From: Flavobacterium plurextorum
GTDB lineage: Bacteria > Bacteroidota > Bacteroidia > Flavobacteriales > Flavobacteriaceae
Length of the DNA stretch: 64,000 nucleotides
Direction of reading: 5' to 3'
Assembly: GCF_002217395.1 (NCBI RefSeq)
Contig: NZ_MUHD01000030.1
Location: 1-64,000 of the forward strand
This document shows positions 16,573 to 24,905 of this stretch, piece by piece; position 1 is the first letter of the stretch, and each line of letters opens with the position of its first letter. The position numbers were made by a program, and so were the translations under genes. Below the pieces are notes generated by a model. It worked only from the letters and a program-made list of their open reading frames with translations. It searched no databases and had not been told where the DNA came from.

Positions 16573-17991
16573 TTAATTAAAACTTCTTGGTCCTAAGAAA
16601 TTTGTATTCGTTGTTTCAAGTAATTCGGTACCATTATAGACACCAATTTTTACTTTGGTTTTGTCACTTTCTAACAATACTTCATTTATTTCAATAAATA
16701 GTGTTCCTTGCGAAATTCCTTCTTTTGGAACTTTAAAATGTTGTTTTCCTACGTTTCTAATTTCTCCTTTTTGATCTATTAACTCAAAATGAATATCATT
16801 GTAATCTTTCATTGTTTTGTTAACAATCTTGTAGGTATAAACATTACTGATTTTATCTCCTTTATGTTGAAAAAGCTGACCAGGTAAACGTAAAACAACT
16901 GCCTGAACATCTGTTCTTAAAAACAGCATTCCAACAAAAATACTCAATAAAATGAACAATACAGCTGTGTAGCCTTTCATTCTTGCGGTAAACTTAAAAG
17001 GCTCTTTTTTAGCGATTTCATCTTCAGAAGCATAACGAATAAGTCCTTTTGGTAATCCTACACTTTCCATAATGTGATCACACTCATCTATACAAGCTGT
17101 ACAGTTTGTACATTCTAGTTGTGTTCCATTTCTAATATCAATTCCCATTGGGCAGACATGCACGCATTGAAGACAATCAATACAATCGCCTTTTCCTGTC
17201 AGTGCTCTATCTTCTTTTTTATTAAACTTAGCTCTGCCTTTTTCTTTTTCACCACGTACAAAGTCATACGCGACGTTTATTGATTTATTATCTAATAAAA
17301 CACCTTGTAATCGTCCGTAAGGACAAGCAATAATACATACCTGTTCACGAAACCAAACAAAAACGAAATAAAAAACTCCGGTAAAAATAAGAAGTGCGAT
17401 AAAATTACTTGCTTGTTTAACAGGTCCTTGCTCAACCATTAAAAATAAGGCGTCGCTGCCAACTAAATAAGCAAGAAATACATTTGCTATACCAAAGGAT
17501 ATTAAAAAGAAAATTGTCCATTTAACAACTCTTTTTCTAATTTTCTCTGCGTTCCACTCCATCCTTGCTAAACGAGACTGTGCACCTCGATCTCCGTCAA
17601 TCCAATACTCGATTCGGCGAAATACCATTTCTAAAAAAATGGTTTGAGGACATATCCATCCACAAAAAATCCGTCCAAAAACAACTGTAAACAAAATAAC
17701 AAATACAACGCCGACAAGTATTGAAATAACGAAAAGGTAGAAATCCTGGGGCCAAAAGGGAAATCCGAAAATATTAAAACGACGTTCAAGTATATTGAAC
17801 ATCATAAATTGGTTTCCGTTTACTTTGATAAACGGATTAACAATTAAAATAGTCAGTAAAATGTAACTGACTATTTTTCTGTAGTTATAAAATTTACCAG
17901 ACGGTTTCTTAGGGAATATAAATTTCCTGTTACCGCCTTCATCTATAGTTCCAATGGTATCTCTAAAAGCTTCGTCTGGTAAATTTGACAT
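16573..17991 (-). CDS. ccoG: cbb3 oxidase accessory iron-sulfur protein CcoG (FixG)
   Basis: A polytopic membrane protein with two [4Fe-4S] ferredoxin motifs: C270-C273-C276-C280 and C294-C297-C300-C304. Additional membrane cysteine motifs are CGWICP (110-115) and CIIACPYGRLQG (219-230). The C-terminal Ig-like periplasmic domain (about 375-472) completes the FixG layout. CcoG is known as a cupric reductase that helps supply Cu(I) to the cbb3 oxidase. The 472-residue length is normal. The gene follows ccoP by 11 bases. Confidence 0.95.
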   Translation of the reverse strand: MSNLPDEAFRDTIGTIDEGGNRKFIFPKKPSGKFYNYRKIVSYILLTILIVNPFIKVNGNQFMMFNILERRFNIFGFPFWPQDFYLFVISILVGVVFVILFTVVFGRIFCGWICPQTIFLEMVFRRIEYWIDGDRGAQSRLARMEWNAEKIRKRVVKWTIFFLISFGIANVFLAYLVGSDALFLMVEQGPVKQASNFIALLIFTGVFYFVFVWFREQVCIIACPYGRLQGVLLDNKSINVAYDFVRGEKEKGRAKFNKKEDRALTGKGDCIDCLQCVHVCPMGIDIRNGTQLECTNCTACIDECDHIMESVGLPKGLIRYASEDEIAKKEPFKFTARMKGYTAVLFILLSIFVGMLFLRTDVQAVVLRLPGQLFQHKGDKISNVYTYKIVNKTMKDYNDIHFELIDQKGEIRNVGKQHFKVPKEGISQGTLFIEINEVLLESDKTKVKIGVYNGTELLETTNTNFLGPRSFN

Positions 17992-18002
17992 GATATTCTA
18001 AA

Positions 18003-18941
18003 TTATTTTTTAACTTCTGTAGTATCTTTTGGTGTGTTTGCTGCAGTATCTGCTTTAGGAGCACCTTCTCCTGCCCATACTTCACCTTCGGCTTCTTTTG
18101 GGTCTTTTGGATTACTTCCCTGCAATGATAAAATGTAGCTGGCAACCTTTTGAATTTCTTTCGGTTTAAGGGTTCCTTTCCAAGCGATCATCCCTTTACC
18201 ATCACGACCTCCATTTGTAATAGTATGGAATATTTCTTTGATTCCACCTCCTAAAATCCAATGATCATCTGTTAAGTTTGGACCAATTTGTCCTCCTCCA
18301 TCTGCTCTATGGCAAGCTGCACAATTAGTTGTAAATATTTCTTTTCCGGCATCTAAACTTGGTGCATCGGTAAGTAAAACAACTGTTTTCTCATCCATCA
18401 AATCTGGAGCAGTTTTCATATATTCTTCGACATCAATTTTTGCCTGAGCCATTTCTTTTTTAAGCTCCATTTCCTGATCATCAGCTCCTAAAACATCATA
18501 ACGAACTACATAGATTACACCAAAAATGATACAGATGTAGAATAAATAAACCCACCATGGCGGTAAATTATTATCAAGCTCTTTAATACCGTCATAATCG
18601 TGGTCCAGTAATAAATCTGCTTCTTTAGACATTGGCACTGTCTTAGTAAGTTTATGCATTAAATCTTTGTACCAAGTACTCTCTTGAAGACTCAAACTGC
18701 TTTCATACTCAGCTTTTGCCTTTTCTTCGGGAGACATTAATTGATACATAACACGATTTACTGCGCTAAGCGTAATTTCGATTGCAATCAAAATAAATAG
18801 AAATACAAACAAAAAGACAGATACCATTGGATATTTAATAAATGCCGGTTTATCACCTGAATCTATAAAATACTCCATCAAAGCAAAAACGATGAAAAAA
18901 ATCAACGGTACTCTAACATATACTGGGAAAAACTTTTTCAT
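18003..18941 (-). CDS. ccoP: cbb3 oxidase c-type cytochrome subunit CcoP, single heme
   Basis: Membrane helices lie near 8-26, 38-62 and 127-146. One cytochrome c domain (about 195-276) has heme-binding C207-A-A-C210-H211 and probable axial Met251. Proteobacterial CcoP has two heme domains. This protein has only one plus an extended membrane region, as usual in Bacteroidota. The tail after 276 is rich in Ala, Lys, Pro and Thr, and is probably disordered in the periplasm. CcoP passes electrons to CcoO. It starts one base before the ccoQ stop region, within the ccoNO-Q-P series. Confidence 0.93.
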   Translation of the reverse strand: MKKFFPVYVRVPLIFFIVFALMEYFIDSGDKPAFIKYPMVSVFLFVFLFILIAIEITLSAVNRVMYQLMSPEEKAKAEYESSLSLQESTWYKDLMHKLTKTVPMSKEADLLLDHDYDGIKELDNNLPPWWVYLFYICIIFGVIYVVRYDVLGADDQEMELKKEMAQAKIDVEEYMKTAPDLMDEKTVVLLTDAPSLDAGKEIFTTNCAACHRADGGGQIGPNLTDDHWILGGGIKEIFHTITNGGRDGKGMIAWKGTLKPKEIQKVASYILSLQGSNPKDPKEAEGEVWAGEGAPKADTAANTPKDTTEVKK

Positions 18942-18942
18942 T

Positions 18943-19131
18943 TTATCTATCTTTTGAAATTAAATTATCCTCTAAAGGTATTTGGCTCATTTCTTGAATT
19001 TTATCTTTCTTATAAGAAAATACCCAAAAGCCTAATCCTACGAAAAAGAAAAAGAAAATCAAGAGAGAAAGAATCGGGTAAATTTCTATACCCGATATCG
19101 TTTCCATATTGTGTTTTATTTGTTCAAACAT
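18943..19131 (-). CDS. ccoQ: Small cbb3 oxidase subunit CcoQ-like
   Basis: A 62-residue protein with one very hydrophobic helix (about 18-40, LLIFFFFFVGLGFWVF) followed by a basic then acidic tail (SYKKDKIQEMSQIPLEDN). Size, topology and position between ccoNO and ccoP match CcoQ/FixQ, which stabilises the oxidase complex. Sequence similarity across this family is weak, so the call rests largely on context. Confidence 0.8.
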   Translation of the reverse strand: MFEQIKHNMETISGIEIYPILSLLIFFFFFVGLGFWVFSYKKDKIQEMSQIPLEDNLISKDR

Positions 19132-19138
19132 AATGCTG

Positions 19139-21325
19139 TTATTTAGAAGTTTCTTTTACTTTAATATCAGTACCAAGTCTTTGAATGTAAGCAATCAAAG
19201 CAACGATTTCTCTTTCATTCATAGGAATAAATTTCTCGCCTTTAGCTTCTGCTTTTTTCCTGCTGTCTTCATAACTTTTTACAAAATCAGGATCACTTTC
19301 TAAGCTTTTTTCAATTTTAACTGCCTGATCTCTTAAAGTTCTTTGTGCATTTGCAACTTCTTCTTCAGTGTAAGGTACACCAAGTGAAATCATTGCTTTC
19401 ATTTTCTTCTGAGTTAATGAAATGTCCATTGGCTCATTATCAAACAACCATTTATAACCTGGCATTATCGATCCTGCAGATGTACTTTGCGGATTCCACA
19501 TATGATTAAAGTGCCAGTTATCATTATACTTACCACCAACTCTTAATAAATCTGGACCTGTACGTTTTGATCCCCATAAGAACGGATGATCATAAACAAA
19601 CTCTCCTGCTTTTGATTGTACTCCATAACGCTCAACTTCACTTCTAAATGGTCGAACTGATTGTGAGTGACAACCTACACAACCTTCTCTGATATACAAA
19701 TCACGTCCTTCAAGTTCTAACGGTGTATATGGTTTTACACTTGAAATTGTTGGTATATTAGATTTTACCATAATGGTTGGTACAATTTGAATAATCCCTC
19801 CAATTAAAATTGCTATTGTAGCTAAAATGGTTAATTGAATTGGTTTTCTTTCTAACCAAGAATGGAATTTTTCTCCATTAAGTCTTCCACTGCTGATTTT
19901 TTGCAAGGCTGGAGCTTGAGCCAATTCATCTTCAATTGTCTGCCCAGCTTTTACAGTCATAATGATATTGTAAACCAAAGTCAACATACCTATCAAATAC
20001 AAACTTCCTCCAATTGCTCTCATCCAATACATTGGCATAATTGCAGTTACTGTTTCAAGAAAGTTTCCATACGTTAATGTACCATCTGGATTAAACTGTT
20101 TCCACATTGAAGCTTGTTGAAAACCTGCTACGTATAATGGAATTGTATATACTATAATACCTAATGTACCGATCCAGAAATGGAAGTTTGCTAATTTCTT
20201 AGAGAATAAATCTGATTTTGTCATTCGAGGAATCAACCAATAAATGATACCAAAAGACATAAATCCATTCCATGCTAATGCACCTACGTGCACGTGAGCA
20301 ACGATCCAGTCCGTGTAATGCGCGATAGCATTTACATTTTTAAGAGATAACATTGGTCCTTCAAAAGTCGCCATACCATAACCTGTAATAGCTACTACAA
20401 AGAATTTTAAAACTGGTTCTTCACGAACTTTGTCCCACGCTCCTCTTAATGTTAACAATCCGTTGATCATACCTCCCCATGATGGAGCAATTAACATTAC
20501 AGAGAATGCAACACCTAAATTTTGAGCCCAGTTAGGTAATGCTGAATATAATAAATGGTGTGGTCCTGCCCAGATATAAATAAAGATTAAAGACCAAAAG
20601 TGAATAATTGACAGTCTATAAGAGTAAACTGGACGATTTGCTACTTTAGGCACGAAATAATACATTAATCCTAAAAATGGAGTCGTCAAGAAAAATGCAA
20701 CTGCATTGTGACCGTACCACCATTGTACCAAAGCATCTTGTACTCCAGCATAAACTGAATAACTTTTTAATGCTGAAACTGGAATTTCAATATTGTTAAA
20801 AATATGAAGAACTGCAACAGTTACAAACGTAGCCAAGTAAAACCAAATAGCTACATATAAGTGACGTTCCCTACGTCGCAGCATTGTACCTATCATATTG
20901 ATCCCCATTACCACCCAAATAAGCGCTATGGCAATATCTATAGGCCACTCAAGCTCAGCATATTCTTTTGAAGAAGTATAGCCTAATGGCAATGTAATTG
21001 CGGCGGCTACGATAATTAACTGCCAGCCCCAAAAATGTAAGTTACTTAAAAAGTCACTAAACATTCTGGCTTTAAGCAATCTTTGCATGGAATAATACAT
21101 CCCCGCAAAAAAGGCATTTCCAACAAATGCAAAGATAACGGCGTTGGTGTGCAACGGTCTTAAGCGACCATAACTTAACCACGATATCCCATCTGTCAAA
21201 TTGGGAAAAAGGTACATGACCGCTAAGGTCAGCCCCACTAACATACCCACTACTCCAAAAAGGATGGTGGCGTAAATGAATTTTTTTACAATTTTGTTGT
21301 CGTAATAAAACTGTTCCATTTCCAT
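19139..21325 (-). CDS. ccoNO: cbb3-type cytochrome oxidase fused subunit CcoN-CcoO
   Basis: Two normally separate subunits are joined in 728 residues. The CcoN part (about 1-480) has heme and CuB histidines in PLHTNAVIF (H59), WWYGHNAVAFF (H206), GPHHLLY (H256, H257) and VAHVHVG (H344, H346). The CcoO part (about 490-728) has a membrane helix near 498-518, heme c motif C549-V-G-C552-H553 and probable axial Met621 (IMPGYKW). The complex reduces oxygen to water with high affinity and pumps protons at the inner membrane. The fusion is common in Bacteroidota. It follows ccoS by two bases. Confidence 0.96.
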   Translation of the reverse strand: MEMEQFYYDNKIVKKFIYATILFGVVGMLVGLTLAVMYLFPNLTDGISWLSYGRLRPLHTNAVIFAFVGNAFFAGMYYSMQRLLKARMFSDFLSNLHFWGWQLIIVAAAITLPLGYTSSKEYAELEWPIDIAIALIWVVMGINMIGTMLRRRERHLYVAIWFYLATFVTVAVLHIFNNIEIPVSALKSYSVYAGVQDALVQWWYGHNAVAFFLTTPFLGLMYYFVPKVANRPVYSYRLSIIHFWSLIFIYIWAGPHHLLYSALPNWAQNLGVAFSVMLIAPSWGGMINGLLTLRGAWDKVREEPVLKFFVVAITGYGMATFEGPMLSLKNVNAIAHYTDWIVAHVHVGALAWNGFMSFGIIYWLIPRMTKSDLFSKKLANFHFWIGTLGIIVYTIPLYVAGFQQASMWKQFNPDGTLTYGNFLETVTAIMPMYWMRAIGGSLYLIGMLTLVYNIIMTVKAGQTIEDELAQAPALQKISSGRLNGEKFHSWLERKPIQLTILATIAILIGGIIQIVPTIMVKSNIPTISSVKPYTPLELEGRDLYIREGCVGCHSQSVRPFRSEVERYGVQSKAGEFVYDHPFLWGSKRTGPDLLRVGGKYNDNWHFNHMWNPQSTSAGSIMPGYKWLFDNEPMDISLTQKKMKAMISLGVPYTEEEVANAQRTLRDQAVKIEKSLESDPDFVKSYEDSRKKAEAKGEKFIPMNEREIVALIAYIQRLGTDIKVKETSK

Positions 21326-21327
21326 AA

Positions 21328-21519
21328 TTATACTTGTTTTTCTTCTATTGGTGAATTATTATTTTGGGAAGTAATTTTGGTTTCGTCGTCAAAAAGTATT
21401 CTGACCGAAGGCGTATAATCGTCATCGTACTGCCCAGATTTGACCGCTGCGATGAAAGCAATAAAGAAACATATTGCTACGAAAATACTTACTGAAATTA
21501 ATAGATAAATAACACTCAT
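21328..21519 (-). CDS. ccoS: cbb3 oxidase maturation protein CcoS
   Basis: A 63-residue protein with one N-terminal transmembrane helix (about 3-26) and the family motif AAVKSGQYDD followed by an acidic stretch. CcoS is required to place heme and copper in CcoN. It is the first gene of the oxidase operon here. Its ATG lies 55.5 bases from the centre of a perfect 16-bp palindrome, and a TAATTTTG box lies between. Confidence 0.92.
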   Translation of the reverse strand: MSVIYLLISVSIFVAICFFIAFIAAVKSGQYDDDYTPSVRILFDDETKITSQNNNSPIEEKQV

Positions 21520-21537
21520 ACCGTAAATTTATGTTAA

Positions 21538-21545
21538 CAAAATTA
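21538..21545 (-). promoter_or_regulatory. -7 box TAATTTTG of the ccoS-NO-Q-P-G-H operon
   Basis: Exact TAnnTTTG match on the minus strand, starting 29.5 bases downstream of the palindrome centre. The spacing is identical to hemN. Confidence 0.75.
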
Positions 21546-21566
21546 ATAGGTTACCTGCGTGTAAAA

Positions 21567-21582
21567 TATGATAATTATCATA
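21567..21582 (-). promoter_or_regulatory. Predicted Crp/Fnr-type operator of the cbb3 oxidase operon
   Basis: TATGATAATTATCATA is a perfect 16-bp palindrome. The core ATGATAATTATCAT fits the ATGAYAnnTRTCAT motif shared with the hemN and ccoI upstream regions. Its centre is at 21574.5. Confidence 0.82.
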
Positions 21583-21633
21583 ATCAAAGAATAATGTTAA
21601 ATTTATAAAATTTACTCTTTGAATTATTTAAAA

Positions 21634-24021
21634 TCATTCTAAACTACTCTTGCTAAAATAGTTAGACATGACAGTTACAAAGCTGACAATTGTAATTGTA
21701 CTCAATGGCATTATAATGGCCGCAACTAAAGGTAGTAAATTTCCTGTTACAGCAAATGAGAGCCCGACTATGTTATACAGCAGCGACAATCCAAAACTCA
21801 TTTTGATGATTAATATGGATTTATGCGACAGTTTTAAAAAATAATCTAATCTGTAAAACTCTCCTGCATCCAAAATAGCATCACAAGCCGGAGAAAAAAC
21901 ATTGACATTTTCAGAAACTGATACTCCTACATTACTTTGCGCTAATGCTCCAGCATCATTCAGTCCATCACCAACCATCATAACATTCTTTCCTGCATCT
22001 TGCAGTTTTTTAATAAAATCAAGTTTTTGTTCGGGTTTTTGATTAAAAACCAATTCTGTGTTTTTAGGTAAAATAGCTTCCAGATTAGCTCTTTCACCAT
22101 CATTATCTCCCGAAAGGACTTTAATATTATAATCCCTGCTGAGTGTTGCAAAAAGTTTCTCCAAACCTTCCCTATACTTATTTTGAAACACAAACTGTCC
22201 ATAATACAAATCATCAATCTTTATATGCAGTGCAGTTCGTTCTATTTCTGACGTATTTAAACTTGGATTTCCTACAAAAGAAGCTGACCCGATTTTTATT
22301 GTTCGATTATTAACTTCTGCCAAAATTCCTTTTCCTGTTATCTCCGTAAATTCGTCAATTTTAATGCGATCCTCATCAGGTAAAAAATCATACAGCATAC
22401 GGCTTAAAGGGTGGTTTGAACCACGAAGAACGTTTTTTATCAGGATATAATTTTCTTTCGAAATCTCTTTTCCTTCATATAAAATATTAGACTTTTTATT
22501 GGTCGTAATAGTTCCTGTTTTATCAAAAACTATAGTATCAACTTTTGCTAATTGCTCAATAACCAATGCATTTTTCAAGTACATTTTTTGTTTCCCCATT
22601 ATACGCAGTATATTACCAAAAGTAAATGGTGCAGTTAACGCAAGCGCACAAGGACAGGCAACGATTAAAACCGCCGTAAAAACATTAAATGCTGTAGTTG
22701 CATCTATAAAAATCCAATAACCGAAACCTGCAAAGGCTATCAATAATAAAATAGGAGTAAAATAACGACTTATTGCATCGGTAATCGTTTTATGCTTTTG
22801 AAGTACTTTTTTCTGAAATATCTCATTACTCCATAATTGCGTTAAGTAACTTTGTGAAACAGATTGCAGTACTTCCATTTCAATGACTTTTCCAATCTGT
22901 TTTCCACCGGCAAATACTTTATCTCCAGACTTCTTAATAATAGGATCTGCTTCTCCTGTTACAAAACTATAGTCAATCTCAGCCTTTTCGCTTATTAAAA
23001 TTCCATCAACAGGAATTAACTCCTGATTTCGTATCAACAAACGATTTCCTTTTAAAACATCATAAATAGGAACGCTTTCTTCTGATAAATCAGGATTTAT
23101 ACGAGTAACTGCAATAGGGAAATAAGATTTAAAATCACGTTCAAAACTTAAAAAGCTATACGTTTTAATTTGAAACATTTTTCCAAGGAGCATAAAGAAT
23201 ACTAACCCTGTTAGACTATCAAAAAAGCCAGGACCATAATTCATCACCATATCAAAAGTACTGCGAATGAACATTACGATGATTCCTAAAGCAATTGGAA
23301 TATCTATATTAAGCATTTTTGATTTTATGCTTTTATAAGCTGAAACGTAATAACCACTTGCAGAATATAAGAAACTTGGCAGTGCCAAAACAAAAATCAA
23401 TATCCTAAAAAACGGTTTATAATTATCCAGCCAAAACTCTTTTATTTCAAAATACTCAGGAAATGAAAGAAGCATAATATTTCCGAAACAAAAAAAGGCA
23501 ACACCCAGTTTATACGTCAAACTTCTGTCAACATTGTTTTTTCCTGTTTCGTAATTTTCTAAACTTATATAAGGTTCATAACCAATTGAACTTAATAAAT
23601 AAGCTATTGATTTTAGTGAAACCACGTCTGAATTGAAGGTAATTCGAACTTTTTTCTCTGGAAAATTAACCTGCGAAGTACTTATTCCCGTTTCAAGACG
23701 GTTAAGATTTTCTAGAATCCAAATACATGAACTGCAATGAATGTGCGGAATACTTAATGAAACTATAGCGGTATTTCCTTCCTGAAATTCTAAAACTTTT
23801 GAAAGGATTGCTTCATTATCTAAAAAATCATATTTCCCCTGAATATCTTGCGGTGTCGCTCCCGGTGATTTTTGAAAATCGTAATAACAGGTCAAATCAT
23901 GAAAACTGAAAATTTCATAAACCGTTTTACAACCGGTGCAACAAAACTTTTTTTCATCAAAATTGATTTCTTCATTTTTAGGAATAGTTAATCCGCAATG
24001 AAAACAACTCTGCTCAATCAT
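21634..24021 (-). CDS. ccoI: Copper-translocating P-type ATPase of cbb3 assembly (CcoI/FixI)
   Basis: A 795-residue P1B-type ATPase. It starts with a Cys-rich region (CFHCG at 6-10, CCTGCKTVYEIF at 27-38), then a heavy-metal-associated domain with CSSC (96-99), eight membrane helices and the transport motif CPC (456-458). The phosphorylation site is DKTGT (D500), and GDGLNDAGAL marks the hinge. FixI-type ATPases move copper for CcoN assembly across the inner membrane. The gene is separated from ccoS by 114 bases that hold the operon operator, and has its own operator upstream. It is therefore probably transcribed separately but co-regulated. Confidence 0.94.
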   Translation of the reverse strand: MIEQSCFHCGLTIPKNEEINFDEKKFCCTGCKTVYEIFSFHDLTCYYDFQKSPGATPQDIQGKYDFLDNEAILSKVLEFQEGNTAIVSLSIPHIHCSSCIWILENLNRLETGISTSQVNFPEKKVRITFNSDVVSLKSIAYLLSSIGYEPYISLENYETGKNNVDRSLTYKLGVAFFCFGNIMLLSFPEYFEIKEFWLDNYKPFFRILIFVLALPSFLYSASGYYVSAYKSIKSKMLNIDIPIALGIIVMFIRSTFDMVMNYGPGFFDSLTGLVFFMLLGKMFQIKTYSFLSFERDFKSYFPIAVTRINPDLSEESVPIYDVLKGNRLLIRNQELIPVDGILISEKAEIDYSFVTGEADPIIKKSGDKVFAGGKQIGKVIEMEVLQSVSQSYLTQLWSNEIFQKKVLQKHKTITDAISRYFTPILLLIAFAGFGYWIFIDATTAFNVFTAVLIVACPCALALTAPFTFGNILRIMGKQKMYLKNALVIEQLAKVDTIVFDKTGTITTNKKSNILYEGKEISKENYILIKNVLRGSNHPLSRMLYDFLPDEDRIKIDEFTEITGKGILAEVNNRTIKIGSASFVGNPSLNTSEIERTALHIKIDDLYYGQFVFQNKYREGLEKLFATLSRDYNIKVLSGDNDGERANLEAILPKNTELVFNQKPEQKLDFIKKLQDAGKNVMMVGDGLNDAGALAQSNVGVSVSENVNVFSPACDAILDAGEFYRLDYFLKLSHKSILIIKMSFGLSLLYNIVGLSFAVTGNLLPLVAAIIMPLSTITIVSFVTVMSNYFSKSSLE

Positions 24022-24041
24022 AATTTGTTTTTTTAATGCAA

Positions 24042-24049
24042 CAAATATT
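24042..24049 (-). promoter_or_regulatory. Near-consensus -7 box of ccoI
   Basis: AATATTTG on the minus strand matches TAnnTTTG except for the first base. It starts 30.5 bases from the operator centre, one base more than at hemN and ccoS. Confidence 0.5.
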
Positions 24050-24071
24050 CAAAATAAGTACCACTTTTAAC

Positions 24072-24087
24072 TATGACAATTATCATA
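24072..24087 (-). promoter_or_regulatory. Predicted Crp/Fnr-type operator of ccoI
   Basis: TATGACAATTATCATA differs from the ccoS operator by one base. Its centre (24079.5) is 58.5 bases from the ccoI ATG. It lies 119.5 bases before the box of the divergent regulator gene, too far for a class II role there. Confidence 0.8.
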
Positions 24088-24198
24088 TTAAAATGAAATA
24101 GAATTCTAATTTAATGAAAATAAAACTGCCAAATTGCATCATCCTCTTTTTTATAGATATTTTAAGCGATATTACTAGTATTAAACGTCAATATTGGT

Positions 24199-24206
24199 TA
24201 ATTTTG
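24199..24206 (+). promoter_or_regulatory. -7 box TAATTTTG of the Crp/Fnr-type gene
   Basis: Exact match. It overlaps the codons following a TTG at 24194, which rules out that TTG as the translation start and supports ATG 24224. Confidence 0.65.
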
Positions 24207-24223
24207 CACTAAATTTTTTTGCC

Positions 24224-24904
24224 ATGAGTAAATGTGATCAATGTATCGTAAGACAACTTTCTTCTCTAAAAGCCCTCAGTAAAGATGAAGTTGTAAAATT
24301 GGCTAGCAGCAAAACTACCTATACAATTAAAAAAGGCGAAGCTATTTTTGAAGAAGGCGAAGTTACCAATGGTGTATTTTGTGTTAAAGATGGTGTTGGA
24401 AAACTTTCTAAGTTAAGCGCTAACGGAAAAGATCAGATTGTAAAACTGGTAAAATCTGGTGAATTATTAGGACAACGCTCAATGATCAGCAATGAACCTG
24501 CAAACTTAACTGCAAAAGCGGTTGCAGATATGGAGGTTTGCTTTATTCCTAAAAACGAAATCATACATTTCTTCAATACAAACAATCAATTCTCTTTGAA
24601 TTTAATGCAGTCTGTCTGCGAAGATTTAAAAGAATCTGAAAATGATAAAATTGCTTTAGTTCAAAAAACAGTAAAACAGCGTTTAGCTGAAACTTTATTA
24701 CAGTTGCATGAAGGTTTTGGTGAAAACACAGACAAAACCTTAAAAGTACAACTTACAAGAGAGGAATTGGCGGGAATAATAGGTACAGCAACAGAAAGCT
24801 GTATCCGTTTATTATCTGATTTTAATAAACTGGACCTGATTGAACTTGTTGGAAAAAAAATTATGCTGAAAAATATTAAGGCTCTAAAAAAAATGGCCGA
24901 ATAG
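24224..24904 (+). CDS. Crp/Fnr family transcriptional regulator, probable regulator of the cbb3 locus
   Basis: A cyclic-nucleotide-binding-like sensor domain (about 20-135) is followed by a dimerisation helix and a winged helix-turn-helix (about 165-222). The N-terminus has C4-x2-C7, with further Cys at 53, 106, 132 and 193. This could hold an iron-sulfur cluster as in Fnr, but the four-Cys pattern of enterobacterial Fnr is not reproduced. The recognition helix reads TATESCIRLL, so E191 and R195 keep the Glu-x3-Arg spacing of Fnr and CRP that reads a GA step in the half-site. The ATGAY half-sites upstream of hemN, ccoS and ccoI fit this. It probably activates oxidase synthesis at low oxygen. 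Confidence 0.85.
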   Translation: MSKCDQCIVRQLSSLKALSKDEVVKLASSKTTYTIKKGEAIFEEGEVTNGVFCVKDGVGKLSKLSANGKDQIVKLVKSGELLGQRSMISNEPANLTAKAVADMEVCFIPKNEIIHFFNTNNQFSLNLMQSVCEDLKESENDKIALVQKTVKQRLAETLLQLHEGFGENTDKTLKVQLTREELAGIIGTATESCIRLLSDFNKLDLIELVGKKIMLKNIKALKKMAE

Positions 24905-24905
24905 T

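Noticed and set aside
24194..24223. TTG start for the Crp/Fnr-type gene
   Set aside because: It would place the -7 box TAATTTTG inside the coding sequence.
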